From contig JAEVHH010000002.1 in NCBI GenBank assembly GCA_017607445.1, positions 7,718,001 to 7,782,000 on the forward strand: DNA of 64,000 nucleotides. Direction: 5' to 3'. A program made the position numbers and the translations under genes. The notes under the pieces are model-generated. The model did not search any database. It was not told the DNA's origin and saw nothing but the letters and a program-made list of their open reading frames with translations. How positions within the stretch are numbered: the stretch's first letter is position 1; the number at the start of each line of letters is the position of its first letter. This document shows positions 24,059-36,230 of this stretch, one piece after another. The stretch comes from Histoplasma ohiense (lineage: Eukaryota; Ascomycota; Eurotiomycetes; Onygenales; Ajellomycetaceae).

Positions 24059-24724
24059 AAATAAAAATTGGAGTGAATTAGAGATATCGGGAAAACAAAA
24101 ACAAAACACCTCTGTCTCTTTTTATTTTAACTTGTCCCCGTTCTTCCTCTTCTTGTCCCTAGTATCTGCCCGCGCCCGTGATTGCAATGTCCGCCTCTGT
24201 TAATAATATACAAGGGAGTCGGAAAAAAAGAACCCGTCTTAATAGTAACCATCTAAAATTAAAGTGAATACCAATATCTATTTTCTCTCTCTCTCTCTCT
24301 CTCTCCCGCTCTCGTTATCCTATTTAGTGTATTTTGGTCAAAAATTGTAATCAATATTTATTCTTCTTTTTCCAAGGTTCAACGCAAAAGAAATTGATCA
24401 ACCGAGTGATTTCTTGTTCTTTTCTTTTCTTTTCTTTTTTTTTTTCTCGTTACATTCGAGGTTGAGGGGGCTAGTAGCTGTATTGGGAAAAATCGAATTT
24501 GCAACAATTAGTGCTAATTCCTGCCCACCATCTGGGGCTCCACTTCTACGCAGTGCTAGCACCAAGCAGCCACACCGGCACCACAGGCCTCTCCCAGGGT
24601 CCAAGGACTTGCCCTAATCGGCGACGGGTTTAGCTATATATAGGGTCCAGGGGCATATAGTTGAATGTGGTTAATAAAAAGTTGAACATGGTTAATTTTT
24701 CAGGCTGGAATAGCCTTCAGTGTG

Positions 24725-25410
24725 GTTTTGACCATAAACCATATCAACCCCCTCATTAAAACTACATACACTTGTCATGTGACTCATGTCTCTCATAGTC
24801 ATACATATCTCACACATCTTCAAATGTATTGAATACAGTGATTTTATTATATTTCTCAGAGATCTATTAGCTAACCTGGATTCTAACTCTAGATTATTAA
24901 TTCTAACTCATAACTACTTTTCAAATATTGAAGAGCTCTGAATATTGAAGTATAATAACTTAAATTGAAAAAGATGTTTAGTGTGTATAGATTTTAGTGA
25001 GAGACTGAAGGACTGAATTAGGTTCGCCTTCTCATACGCGCCCGCGAAACGCTCCCCTTCTCGCGATTCCACCCCGCGATCGCGTAGTCAGTCCCTAACA
25101 ATTCCTCTGCATAATCCGCGCCCCACCACAACGCAACCTCTGATATTTTTCCATTCTGATTCCCTTTCTATAAGAACCGCTTTCATACAACCTTTCTTCA
25201 GATCTCTTTTCTCTTCCTTTCCTTAATCAATTTATAATCTGTATTAGAATAGTGACTAACTAAAAGTTGGAATCCAGGTTAATTAAGAGGTAGAGCTTTG
25301 AGAAATAAGATAAAATCACTGAGTCCAACATGTTTGAAGATGTTTGAGATATGTATGGGACATGACTAGCATATGTAGTTTTAATGGAGTGTTATAGTTA
25401 ACTAATATAA
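24725..25410. mobile_element. Element with ~140-bp inverted terminal repeats
   Basis: The left arm at about 24735-24893 and the reverse complement of 25264-25410 align over roughly 130-140 bp with several shared blocks: CATTAAAACTACATA, GTCATGT, CATACATATCTCA, ACATCTTCAAA, CAGTGATTTTAT, TTTCTCA and AACCTGGATTC. The arms are CpG-poor and AT-rich, the interior carries no ORF, and the whole is under 700 bp, which suits a non-autonomous inverted-repeat element (MITE-like). A stretch of the left interior (24885-25010) recurs in reverse orientation at 49,985-50,690. Ends and target duplication were not resolved. Confidence 0.6.
25019..25262 (+). mobile_element. LTR-like fragment, CpG intact
   Basis: The right part (25145-25262) resembles the last 120 bp of the gypsy LTRs at 53,074-53,607 and 58,615-59,148: TCTGATATT, TTCTATAAGAAC, a TTCTCTTYCTTTCCTTAATCA-like tract and AATCTGTATTAGAATAGT. 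The left part is CG-rich (several CGCG). It is probably a related solo-LTR remnant sitting between the inverted arms. Unlike those arms it has kept its CpGs. Confidence 0.5.
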
Positions 25411-26607
25411 TCATAAAATATTCTGTATACTATGGAGGTATGCAGAAAAGATAGCTAAATAACCGAAGGTTAAGAGAGCAACACTAGCAGTTTTAAAATT
25501 AATTTCTTAAAAATAAAATAAATAAAATGGGGGGATTTAAAAACTAGGTAACTAACTGGATGAATGCATCACCGGAACAACAATGATCCCCCATCACGTG
25601 GCTGGTCTTCCCTATTTCGTCTTCCGTCTCGCCAAACCTCGATTCATCTTCAGATATCCATCATTCATTCCTGGGCAAAGGGACGAAGGAAAGCAGAAGA
25701 ACAACGAAAAAGAGGACGCCGCTGGATCTTGGGTTTATCTGTACACAGCTGCCTCACCCCCTTCCGCTCCCCTCATTCATTTTGCTCTCATTTTCTCCCC
25801 TGTTATATTGTTTGTTCAATAAACGGGAACCAGCGGCTCAAGGTTTCTTCTGAAGCTTCGTCATTTCTACTTTCCAAAGCTTTACTGAATCTGTATAAAG
25901 CTTGCAATTTTTTTCTATCTTTGTCCTTTTATCTTCTCTTTTCCTTTTTGATTTTTGCTTCTCTGGTTTTTTGTATTTAAAAACACATCTTCCGTGATCT
26001 CTGAGTGCTATCTCTATCCGTCTGCACAGACAGGGTTGTGTTGTACCCCCTTAACAACCTGAGGAGTGGTCTTCTGCACACATCTCTCCTTTTATCCCTC
26101 CCCACAGCCTCTCTGCTTTCTTTTCATCTCTTCCTTTCAATTTTATTTTATTGTATTCCATACGCTCTTGTTGGCTTCTCCCCGCCTCCGCCCCCCGCCC
26201 CCCCTTTTTTCAATATATATATATATCTCTCCTTGTAAACCATTTACAGGAAGAAGACAGGGAAGGGAAGGGAAGGGTCCATCTGTTTATTTGTGTGCCT
26301 TTTTTTTTTCTTTTCTGCATTACTTACCTTTTGTTTGATTGTTTTGTTGCCGTTTCCCGAATTCTTTTCGTTTGCCTGGTGCCGTGTTTTGGAGCTTCTT
26401 CATCTCCTTGCTTTGATTTCCCATCTTGCTTCGTGCAAGACCTGTCTCCGTTTGCTGAATTTCTTACGGCGCAGTGTTGCTCAGTCGACGCAAGTAAGAT
26501 ACATCTCAGTTATGCGCCGTTGAGAACCATCTCCGGCCCTCCAATCAATCCCGCAGTCAACGGGAGAACGCGAGCTCCGATTCCAGGAGAACTCCTAATT
26601 GCACATC
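25411..26607. other. HdaA promoter and long pyrimidine-rich leader
   Basis: 1.2 kb upstream of the deacetylase. The last 900 bases are C/T-rich with runs of T, typical of a long fungal 5' leader. Open frames here are low-complexity Ser/Phe/Leu translations of that tract. Confidence 0.5.
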
Positions 26608-29600
26608 ATGTCAAGGATGGAAGAGGACGACGATGTCGTCATGTGCGACACACCTCCTTCTACCGTCATCCCCATCGGATCCCGCCGTCCCTTGAGTCCC
26701 GGCGCAGAGAAACCTCCCAGTCCGCTAGAGCTGAACGGCACAACAGCACCGGCGCCGGAGCCATCGGCAACAGTGGAAGCCCATGCACCACACTCGCCTC
26801 GCGGGAATGCGCCGTCATTGATGCAGCTGTTCCTGCAGAAATTCTCCACACAGCTGGACAAGACGGCATCCAATCCGTCGGAAAAGAAATCGCAGCAGGA
26901 CCTCAAGTACGAGTTCGACGATGACAGCCTTGTCGAGGATGACTCGGACTGGCCTAACGACAACGTCGAGGCTACCAGGGGCTTGCCCCTGGCGTCGCTG
27001 GCGACGGGACTCTGCTACGACATACGCATGCGCTATCACTGTGAAGTCAAGCCGACCCTGGATGTTCATCCGGAAGACCCAAGGCGCATTTATTACATCT
27101 ACAAGGAGCTCTGCAAGGCTGGGCTTGTGGATGATCCTGAGTCATCGCGACCGCTAGTTCCCCAGCCTCTTCAGCGCATAGACGCGAGAGAAGCGACTGA
27201 GGAGGAGATATCGTTGGTGCATGATGTGGAGCATTATGATTTTGTGCAAAGTACAAAGTGTGAGTTTCTTTTGCTCTTTATTTAGTCTGCGTTTGCTTTA
27301 ATGTTGCTCAGCTTGTTTTCTTTTCTGTTATAAATAAATTACGCAACACATCCAGGTCTTAACATTTTCCCAACACAGACATGCCTGAGGAGGAGTTAAT
27401 TGCTCTCGAGCACACGCGAGATTCTATTTATTTCAATTCCCTCACTTTTACATCTGCCGTTCTTTCATGCGGTGGCGCCATCGAGACCTGTATGGCTGTC
27501 GTGGATCGGCAGGTGAAGAATGCTATTGCGGTCATAAGACCTCCAGGACATCATGCGGAGAGAAACAAGACTATGGGGTTCTGCTTGTTTAATAATGTTT
27601 GCGTTGCAGCGAAGGTGTGTCAGAAGGAATTTGGGGATAAGTGCCGGAAGATATTGATTTTGGACTGGTATGTAGCAATTCTTGTTTTCAATTTCCTGTG
27701 ACGCCTCCATCCTCTGCGCATTCAAAATTTTGTCCTATATAGGTTCGAAAACGGTTTAGGTAAGCTAACGTTTGGAAACAGGGACGTACATCATGGTAAC
27801 TGGTACTCTTGCTTCTGAAGTTTCGTTCGTCTCCGTCTCACATATAAGCAGGAAACGGTATCCAAAAGGCCTTTTATGATGACCCAAACATCCTTTATAT
27901 ATCCATCCACGTGTATAGAGACGGTTCCTTCTATCCAGGTGGTGAAGGGGGTAATTGGGACCGTTGTGGAGCAGGAAGCGGGCTGGGAAAGTAAGTTCCT
28001 CTTTTGTTCGTAAGGCAACCTCCCCCTGTTTGTTTTTCTCTTTTGGCTCACTACCGGCTACAGGAATATCAACATCCCTTGGCCAACACAGGGCATGGGC
28101 GATGGCGACTACATGTATGCCTTCCAGGAGGTCGTGATGCCAATCGCTTATGAATTTGATCCGGATCTGGTGATCAGTACGCTTTTTCCCTTAACAATAA
28201 CCGGCTCATTTTTTCTCGCTTGTATATGTTAATTATATATTGCTAGTATCTGCTGGTTTTGATGCGGCTGCTGGCGACGAGCTGGGAGGATGCTTTGTTA
28301 CTCCTCCCTGCTACGCCCATATGACCCGCATGCTGATGAATTTGGCCGGGGGTAAAGTTGCTGTTTGTTTAGAGGTGAGTTGAAAGTCGATACGTTTCGT
28401 AAGACAAAGGATATCTTATCGCGACTAACAAAGTATTTACTGTTAATAAATATCCAGGGGGGGTATAATTTCAGATCAATATCCAAGTCTGCACTTGCTG
28501 TAACAAGGACGTTGATGGGTGAACCGCCTGACCGTCTCTATGCGTCATCCGCTTCCCGACAGGCTGTGAATACCGTTAAACGTGTCGCGATGATCCAGTC
28601 TGCATACTGGAATTGCATGTATCCGAAAGGTATTTTGTCGACTATTTTTTTCCATTTGCCACATGACCCCTAACTAATCCACGTATTTTTGGACAGGCCC
28701 TCCAGAATCGTTCCAGGGGAATCGGGTCCATGGTAAAGCCACGCCGAACTCTGGTTCGTATGCAAATGGAAATATGTGCTCATTTATTTTTGAATGCAGA
28801 TATTATACGCCAGTACCAAGCGAAACAGCTATACGACAGCTACAAGCTCACTAGCCTCTTCATATACAGAGATACCATATCCAAGTCGTTTGAGCATCAA
28901 GTACTTGCAAGGTTCGGACTATAAGTCATACACGGAATCTAGAAGCTGCCAATTGAGACTATTTAACTAATATTGTGTGTCTAACTTTGTAGTCAAAATT
29001 ACGACAAAGAAAACCCGCTCTTGGTTATCTTCCACGATCCGTATGCTATTACTTCCCTCCCCCCTTGCCATATGTGCACTCACATCTAAACTAATGGAAA
29101 TGCTCTCCGGTCCTCTAGGCCCGAACTCATGGGCATCCCACACCCTGTCACTAATGTATTAGAACCGCATAATTGCTGGCTTGTACGTCTTCGAAAAGCC
29201 CCCCCTTGAAAATTTTACGAACGTCCTGTCCCACGTCATCTGAATGGCTAACGGTGGACGAAAGGCTGATGTCGTCAAGGGCTATGTTGAATGGGCGATC
29301 CAGAACAACATTGGTGTTATCGATGTTAATATTCCTAAGCATCTTACTCCGTCTGAGGTGAGTGACAGAAGTAAAAGAGAAAAAGAAACAATATCAAAGA
29401 AAAATAGACAAAAAGGATTGAATCCTTGAAATATGCTCTTGTAAAAAGAAAGAAATGAAGGAAGGAGGGAAGGAACAGAAAAGATGAGAAGAGAAAAGAA
29501 AAAGAAACGCCAAAGAAATAAAGAAGCATCGTTTTCTGACACGGTTGGTTTTTACGTTGTGCTATAGAAATCAGTGAACTATCAAGACGAAGACCGCATG

Positions 29601-30324
29601 CGTATGCAAATGAGCGACCAGCTTGCTACGTACCTTTGGGAAAACTATATCGAGTGCGTATCTGCCCTGCTTTGCACTGGCATTCGCTCTCTTCTTACTT
29701 CGTGCAAGCTAATTAAAGTCTCCCATTCCCCGTTAAAACTCGGATACAACAGACCCAACGACGCCACAAGCATCTTCTTCCTCGGAGTCGGCAATGCATA
29801 CTTCGGCCTAGCAAACCTCCTGGTGACCACAGGTACGTTGCACATATATATTCATTCCATCCCCATCGATGACCAGATGCGCTAACCATTGGTCGGTCTG
29901 TGTCAACAGAGCGAGTCCACCAGCGCGTCAGTGGGGTCATCTCCTTCGTGGCCGAAAGCCCTGTCCGCGCCGTCTCAAGCAACACCACCACCTGGCTATC
30001 GAAGTGGTATAAAGAAGTATGTCTTTGCTCTTTGCGTTTCTTGTTCCTTCTCCTCCGCTGACCACTTGTTTGTTTCCCTGCCAAACTGCTGCTAAATACA
30101 AAACTAAATAACAGAACTCCCTCGTATTCGTCTCGCATCTGCACGGCGTCTGGGCCGGGCCGGAGAACAGCCGTAAGCTCTCGAAGCGGTATGGTCGCCT
30201 CATCCCTTCCATGAATGTTGGGCTGAATGAGATGCTTAATGCACACAAGGAGGACGTGATTAAGTTTATAACGGATCGGCTGGAGGAGGATGAAGAGGAC
30301 GATGAGGCCGGCGGGGACAGCTAG
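26608..30324 (+). CDS. hdaA: Class II histone deacetylase (Hda1/HdaA)
   Basis: Sixteen exons: 26608-27259, 27379-27667, 27782-27795, 27852-27990, 28064-28176, 28247-28374, 28458-28629, 28697-28732, 28800-28911, 28993-29040, 29119-29182, 29265-29357, 29568-29653, 29753-29832, 29910-30016 and 30115-30324; phase closes throughout, giving 780 residues. After a disordered Ser/Pro N-terminus, the catalytic domain (about 130-470) shows RPPGHHAE, the zinc motif LDWDVHHGNG split by a 14-bp exon, ISAGFDAA with the third zinc ligand, and CLEGGYNFRS. The C-terminal third (LVIFHDP, EPHNCWLADVVKGYVEWAI, GVIDVNIPKHL, FFLGVGNAYFGL, FVSHLHGVWAGPE) is the Arb2-like domain typical of fungal Hda1. It removes acetyl groups from histone tails in the nucleus and represses transcription. 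It ends in an acidic EEDEEDDEAGGDS tail. The Met at 26608 is the first ATG of the frame. Confidence 0.95.
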
Positions 30325-33300
30325 AACGGTAGTGAGTGAGTGATTGTTTCCTGTTAGAGTATTATTTCCAGTTTTCATCGCTTTGTTTTTCGGTTTTTGT
30401 TGTTGTTGTTGTTGAGTAAAGGACGAGAACGCGCTGTGATACGACGGCATTTTAAGGGTGAACTTCAGATGGAGAGCAAATATACAAGTATTTGAAGCAG
30501 AGAGCAAGAGAGCAAAGTGAGCATCTTACAACATGAAAGATAGATGATGCATTATTGACAGGCATGACAGATCACACTAATTAATGATGAAGAGGTTTTC
30601 TCACCTCCTTCATTTTTTAAATAAATGATGTTTTCATGCAATATAAAAGTTCTTTTTAGTGACTTTTATGAACCACAAAAGTGAAGAGCGTTGTAGCAGC
30701 TTTGACACTTGAAAAGAAAAGAAAAGAGAAAAGAAAAAAATAAAATAAAATAAAATAAAATTCAATATAATCAACTGACAACTCTGATTGAGAAATTGAG
30801 ATTCAAATCTAACTAACCGCAGATAAAAAAAGCTGAAATGAAGTGCTCAAACTTACACTGATTCATTCAGATATTTATTCATTTATTCTTTTAGTATAGA
30901 AACAATAACTGTAAGTCAAGTCTTCTGATTACAACTACAGACTTAAATAATATTGAAGATATACATCAGATGAATATAGAAGCAGAGAGTGTGTGTATAT
31001 ATATCTGCAAAAATAGAAATGAAAATGAAGAGAGCTATAAGTACTACTATTACTGTATATTTGAAGAATAAAGCTGCAATGATAGAGATATGAGCAATGC
31101 ACTGTATATGAAAAAAATGAAGAGAAATGTATCTGACTGATGACTTGTCACAAATGTAGAGAGAAATATGAGAGAGAAAAAGAGTGAATACTAGATCAAT
31201 TTTGTATATAAAAATATAGCTCACTATCTCAGATTTATTAAATTATAATTCTGATAAATAACATTCATTGATAAAGAGAAATGCTGTTGAGATCATCATT
31301 GAATAAAAGCTTGCAATATATAGAAAAGAGAGAGAATATTAGACTAATACTACACAGAAAACAGTCTTCTGTCTGAAATTCATCAAAATATTGTCTCAAC
31401 AGATATCTTGATGAAGATGGCAGTCTAAGGTTTCATTGAAGCCATTGCTGAACAGCAGAGCTCTAGAGAAGTGAGTGAATGCTGAGCAATACAACATAAA
31501 AAAAAGCTTTCTATCTCAGAGTTATCAAGTTGTGGCCTCAGCAGACAACTCTGACAAATGAGTGAGATGCTGTCAGCATCATCATTGAATAAGAGAGCTC
31601 TCAATATGCATTTGAAGAATGAGAGAATAGAGCTGCAGAGAGACAAGTGAGAGTGTTTGTGAGTGTCTCTAATTTGTCTTATATCTTCAAAACACAAAAG
31701 GGGCTTGTTGGATGGGGAGAATGGAGAAAATGGGGAAAAGAAGGAGAAATTGTTTGCCTCGGATTTTCATCCAGCTACAACTGCTATAACCAATGTAGTA
31801 GCAGAAAGTCTCACCAGAACGAGCCTCTCTCTAGAAGATAGCTTGCTTTCTGCAGCGTCTTCATATGGCTATATTCGGATTTCGGTATCTCACCGTGGTT
31901 GCGGGGTGCTATGCGAGAGGAGGGAGAGAAAATATCCATTCGATATGTACTATCTATTTGGATAAAATCGTGTATGCCAACTGGAAGGCCTCAGACGTTC
32001 ATCCGGCTCCAGCTGCTCTAATCTTTGTTTGCGTTGCAACAGGTAGTGGCAGGAAGTATCGTCAGGAAATGAGATAGAGGGATTTCTCTCGCTCTGTGGT
32101 GGATCTTCATGTATTTGCCTCTTCAGTGGATATGTCACAAATGCTCTAAGAGCATACCTGTGTCTGTGTTGGCGTTGTCAAGGGCTGAGCACTGAGGAGG
32201 GGGGCGGGGGGAACAGAGGAGCCACCATTTCCGATGGATATACAACTGAACACCCGGGGAAGGGAAGGGGAGGGAAAAGATGGAAGGGGAAGAGAAGAAA
32301 AAAGTGAAAGCCTAGTAGCACTCTAATCACCGCGAATTCTGCACCGGCAGAAAACACACTGATGTGAACGAAATAGGGGATCTGAGGTTGATGGATTCAG
32401 GGGGTGAAACGGTGGGGCTGGAAGTTTGTGGTTGGTTTGGGGAGTGAATAAGAGCCAGGTAAGATATAAGGAAGAATGGACAATCTGGTAAGAAGAAGAG
32501 AAGGAAGAAAGGAACGATATCTTGAAGGATATCTTTGTCTGATGGTAGGGTTGCCTGGTTTCTGTGATTTTGCTGTTGACGCGAAAGGTTTGTTGCCGGG
32601 GATGGGAATCTAACAACATAACAAGAAGACGACCGGTGAGCCAGCAGAGCCAGAAACAGACGAAGACAAGTAGGTAGAGAAGACAATATGAGAACAGAGG
32701 AAGATGGAGATGAGATCGAGGTAAAGAAAAATAAAGAAAATATAGAAGCACGAGGCCAAAGGGTGGTAGAGAAGATAGCAGCAAAATACCACGTCAAAAC
32801 CGAGCGGTGGGGAAATGGAGAGAGAGAGAGAGAGAGAAAGAAAGAAAGAAAGCAGAAGCAGGCTGGGGAAAAAGGTGTATTTATATATACGGGCAAGATC
32901 AACCACCGTAAGCGAGGTGAGTGAAGAGTGAATCGGGCAGCGGATGGAATGTCCCAGCTCAGCAAAGGCGGTGGCTGGTTTGGTATTCTGGATGTCTGAA
33001 AAGGGGTTGCGTTGCTGTGTTGTGGTGTGTTGAGTGATATCCCTTCTGTCCATGAAGTGAAGCAACGGTAATCACATCTGTGTAAATAATAGGCTACGAT
33101 TGGGATTAAATAGATACATACACACATGTGCACAAACGGATAAACATGAGCAATCATGATACCAGCCCATTTGAAATACACCCGAACCCTCGAAGCAAAA
33201 TGCCCAATATTTTTTGTATTGCCCTATGAGAGCTTCCAACGAAAGGAAGTAAGTAGAAAATGAAGCACACAGAAAAAGAGAGATTCCCTTTTGTTCAAAC

Positions 33301-33604
33301 GCCCATTCGTGACTCTCTGTCTCTCTAGCCCCAAGAGGAAACACCAGAAACCAAAAAGAGGAAAATAAAATAAAATAAAAATATCAAAACCAACAAAGGG
33401 GAAATGAAAAGTTATCAGATAGAAAAGGGGTTAAATTACCAGACCAAATCCCAAGGACCATTGCCACACCAGGACGAAGGAAAACAAGCTAAGATTGGTA
33501 GCTATATCTTTTGTCTTCTCCCCATGGGCAAAAATATTGACAATCAACACGAATTTTCACCCTTTCACCGAATTTTGGTGCGCCACCGTCGGTGCAGAAC
33601 AACA
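30325..33604. other. Intergenic between HdaA and Hsf1 with AT-rich relic
   Basis: 3.3 kb between convergent genes. 30,600-31,640 is AT-rich, nearly CpG-free transposon-like sequence with a tandem repeat. 32,200-33,400 is purine-rich on the plus strand; its minus-strand open frame of 284 codons (32,327-33,181) is a Phe/Ser/Leu-rich translation of that tract and is not considered a gene. Confidence 0.5.
31221..31640. repeat. Three diverged copies of a ~145-bp unit
   Basis: Units start near 31221, 31369 and 31510. Each opens with a form of CTATCTCAG..TTATYAA, followed by TCTSAYAAATRA and then ATCATCATTGAATAA with AGCT and CAATAT following. The copies differ by many substitutions, mainly transitions, and sit in CpG-depleted sequence. 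Probably part of an old repeat or transposon relic. Confidence 0.5.
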
Positions 33605-36230
33605 CTACTTACTTTTCTTCCGTCTCTTGTTTGAAGAAGATATGTTTGCTCTAGCATTAGCACTACTCGTCCCCTCGAGCCCTTGCAAGCTCTCATCGAC
33701 ACTCACTGCTCCAGGACTAGTTGTCTCACTGCTCGAAAACGCCTCAGTGATGCGAGACCCATCAGATCCGCCGCTTCTTGCACCACCGAAATTAAGCGTG
33801 CCGGATCCATCACCCAGCCCTGAAGTGTCAAGAGTCTCACTACCGCTACTGCCGTGGTTGATACCGATATACCCGTCAAAGTATCCAGGCGCCCCTGACA
33901 CCGGAAGTGTATGAACAGGCGCATTGGAGGTACGGAATACATCGCTGGTCGTGACCGGCGGGAGCCCGTCGAAATCGAATAGATCGCTAGCGTGAGTATC
34001 ATTGGCAGTGGGGGTATGGTTTGTGGCGTTGCTATCAGACTTCTTTCCTTCGCCGGTTTGAAGATCGTCGTTGAGCCCAGATAGGCCGCCATTTTTATCC
34101 ATGCCCGGGAAGTCAGAGAAATAGTCACTGTTAAAAATCTGATCCAGGTCCAGGGGCGGAGGTGGCACCCCGGAATTCAGGCTGTTTTCATCAAGGCCTG
34201 GGATTGATCCGTTAGGGCTCAAAGGCTGTAAAAGGCTCGTGAGATTCTGAACGGAGCGGTCTTGCTCTGCCTGCATTTTCACGAGGTTGTCGATTTCCGC
34301 TCGCGTGCTGGCAAGGCGGGTAGGGTAGCCTGCTGGCATCGGTGGCGGAGTTGGTGTGATGAGCGCATTGTTCGGTGACGCTGTAGTAGTTGGATCGGAG
34401 GCATGGTTTTGGTTGGCAATCAGGCGCAGCATATCAGCTCGCTGTGACGCAGTAAGGGGAGAATTTCCACCAGACGTTTCAAACGAAGAGAGCATTCTGG
34501 GAAAATCAGATAAGTTGGACGATGGATTATTGCTCGCGTTCGAGTTCTGGATAGCAGACATGATGTCTCTCTCGGGTAAGTTAGGCGCGGATTGACCTTG
34601 CTGAGCAGATTGGGACGATGGCGTTCGCTGGTGCTGTACAGGGAGTTGCTGCTCTTGTCGGTTTGGGATTGGTGCCTGGGAAGCTGAATTGTGTGGACTG
34701 CCAAACAGTTCTTCGATGTTCCCAGACGCAGTGCTGTTCTTGTGCTCGGATAGTCGTCTGTGACCTAGAGATGTATCGTAAGGACTGGCAGTCGAGGACG
34801 GACTTATTGCGTTGCCTTGCAACGGCTGTACATCTCGGTCACTAACTGGAGGCGCCTTCAGCAGCAATTGCTGTTTCTTAAAAGGCCGCTGACCAGAAGG
34901 ATCTACATTTATACCTCCGATATAATCGTTCATGTCGACAATGTTCCTCTGAGTAGTGTCTTGGGGTATGGCTCCAGCAAAAGAGTTAACAATTCCCTGG
35001 ATTCCTTCATGACCCTGTAAACTTCGGTTGTACACCGTGGCCAGGAATGTGAGTATGGCGTTGATAGAATTTTCGTGGCGGGTGTGCTGTTCCTGGAATG
35101 TGGCTGCCTGTCCATAGAGCTGTTCGTGTTCTCGTCGCAATTTGCCGATAGTCGAGGATATTATTTGCTGCTGTTGACGAATATTCTGAAGCTCACGATA
35201 TACATTGGCTAATTGTTCATTTGCCAGTATGCCCTCCCCAACACCGATAGAGAGTTGTCCACGAAACCTTGACCGCTCATGTTGGGCACCACCTCCTTCG
35301 TCTCCAAAGTCCTCATTATCTCCGTCATCTCCGTCACCGTCGTTCTTCGCACGTTGCCCACCTTTGGCAGACCCTCGGCCATGGGCAGATACATTCTTGG
35401 GCTTCTGTATGAGCCAAAGGAGGTCAGGGTGACCACGCCTGAAATAAGGATTCGAATATTCGCTGGGACTTTTATTTTTACGTTCGCTAGCCCGCATCGA
35501 ATTGTCAGTTAGCCCAACTTTTTTATGAAAACCGTACATGTTCAGTTGACGAACGAATGAGGCGTAGTTGTTGTGTTTGAAAAGCTCTGGAATTAGCGTT
35601 TTGGCGAATTCATCTTCGTCCAGCACAATAAATGAATTCCCATCTTCAGACCATCGTATTAGATCGGTATTCTTTGACTCGTCGAGAAAACTGTTTCAGA
35701 GAAAGACATCATCAGACGCGTTATTCCTCGTTGCGGGTACGTATAACAAGGACAAAAAACATATGTCGAACAACATACCTGCTCAGCTTCTGTACAAATG
35801 GCGGAATCTGTTTCCTCTTTGCCTGCGCGTCCTTTTTGGCCAGGAGCGCTCGTTGGGCCAGCTCTGCTTCTGTCTCCGTGTCAGGATCTCCTCTGCTATC
35901 TGTTCTTGGTCTGGTTGGGTCCATCAATGAAATCGCATTCTGGTCATGTAATTGTGCTCGACTAACTAGCTGGTTGCCTGGCCGCCGCGTGAGTTGGTTG
36001 GACGCCTGCAAAGAGTCGACATCGACTGGTTTCGGCACGGCGGAAGGGTGTTGCTGGGATCCGCCGAGAGCAGCAGGGGGGTCTGAATGAGTGGGACTGG
36101 ACTGCGCCCATTGTACGAACTGGTCGTTGGATAGTTGGAGGTCTGCCGGGCCTATGTGTTGACGGGCGATGGGAGAGGCGCCTGGCGCTGGTCTCTTTCG
36201 AGAGACATCTGGCGACGTCATTCCCAACAT
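33605..36230 (-). CDS. HSF1: Heat-shock transcription factor Hsf1
   Basis: Two exons, 36230-35779 and 35690-33605, encode 845 residues (a second Met three codons in, at 36221, is an alternative start). Exon 1 is a disordered N-terminus ending in KRKQIPPFVQKLS. The intron falls inside the DNA-binding domain, which continues FLDESKNTDLIRWSEDGNSF and LIPELFKHNNYASFVRQLNM with the HSF recognition helix, then YGFHKKVG (about residues 143-250). A Gly/Asp-rich linker leads to the trimerisation coiled coil (VYRELQNIRQQQQIISSTIG, about 295-365). The rest is low-complexity activation sequence ending in a basic KRRKKSK. There is no receiver domain, so it is Hsf1 and not Skn7. It binds nGAAn repeats and drives chaperone genes. 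Confidence 0.94.

Noticed and set aside
32327..33181. 284-codon minus-strand open frame with membrane-like Phe/Leu/Ser stretches
   Set aside because: It is the translation of a long purine-rich tract; composition is low complexity, no family resemblance, and other frames over the same tract are open as well.
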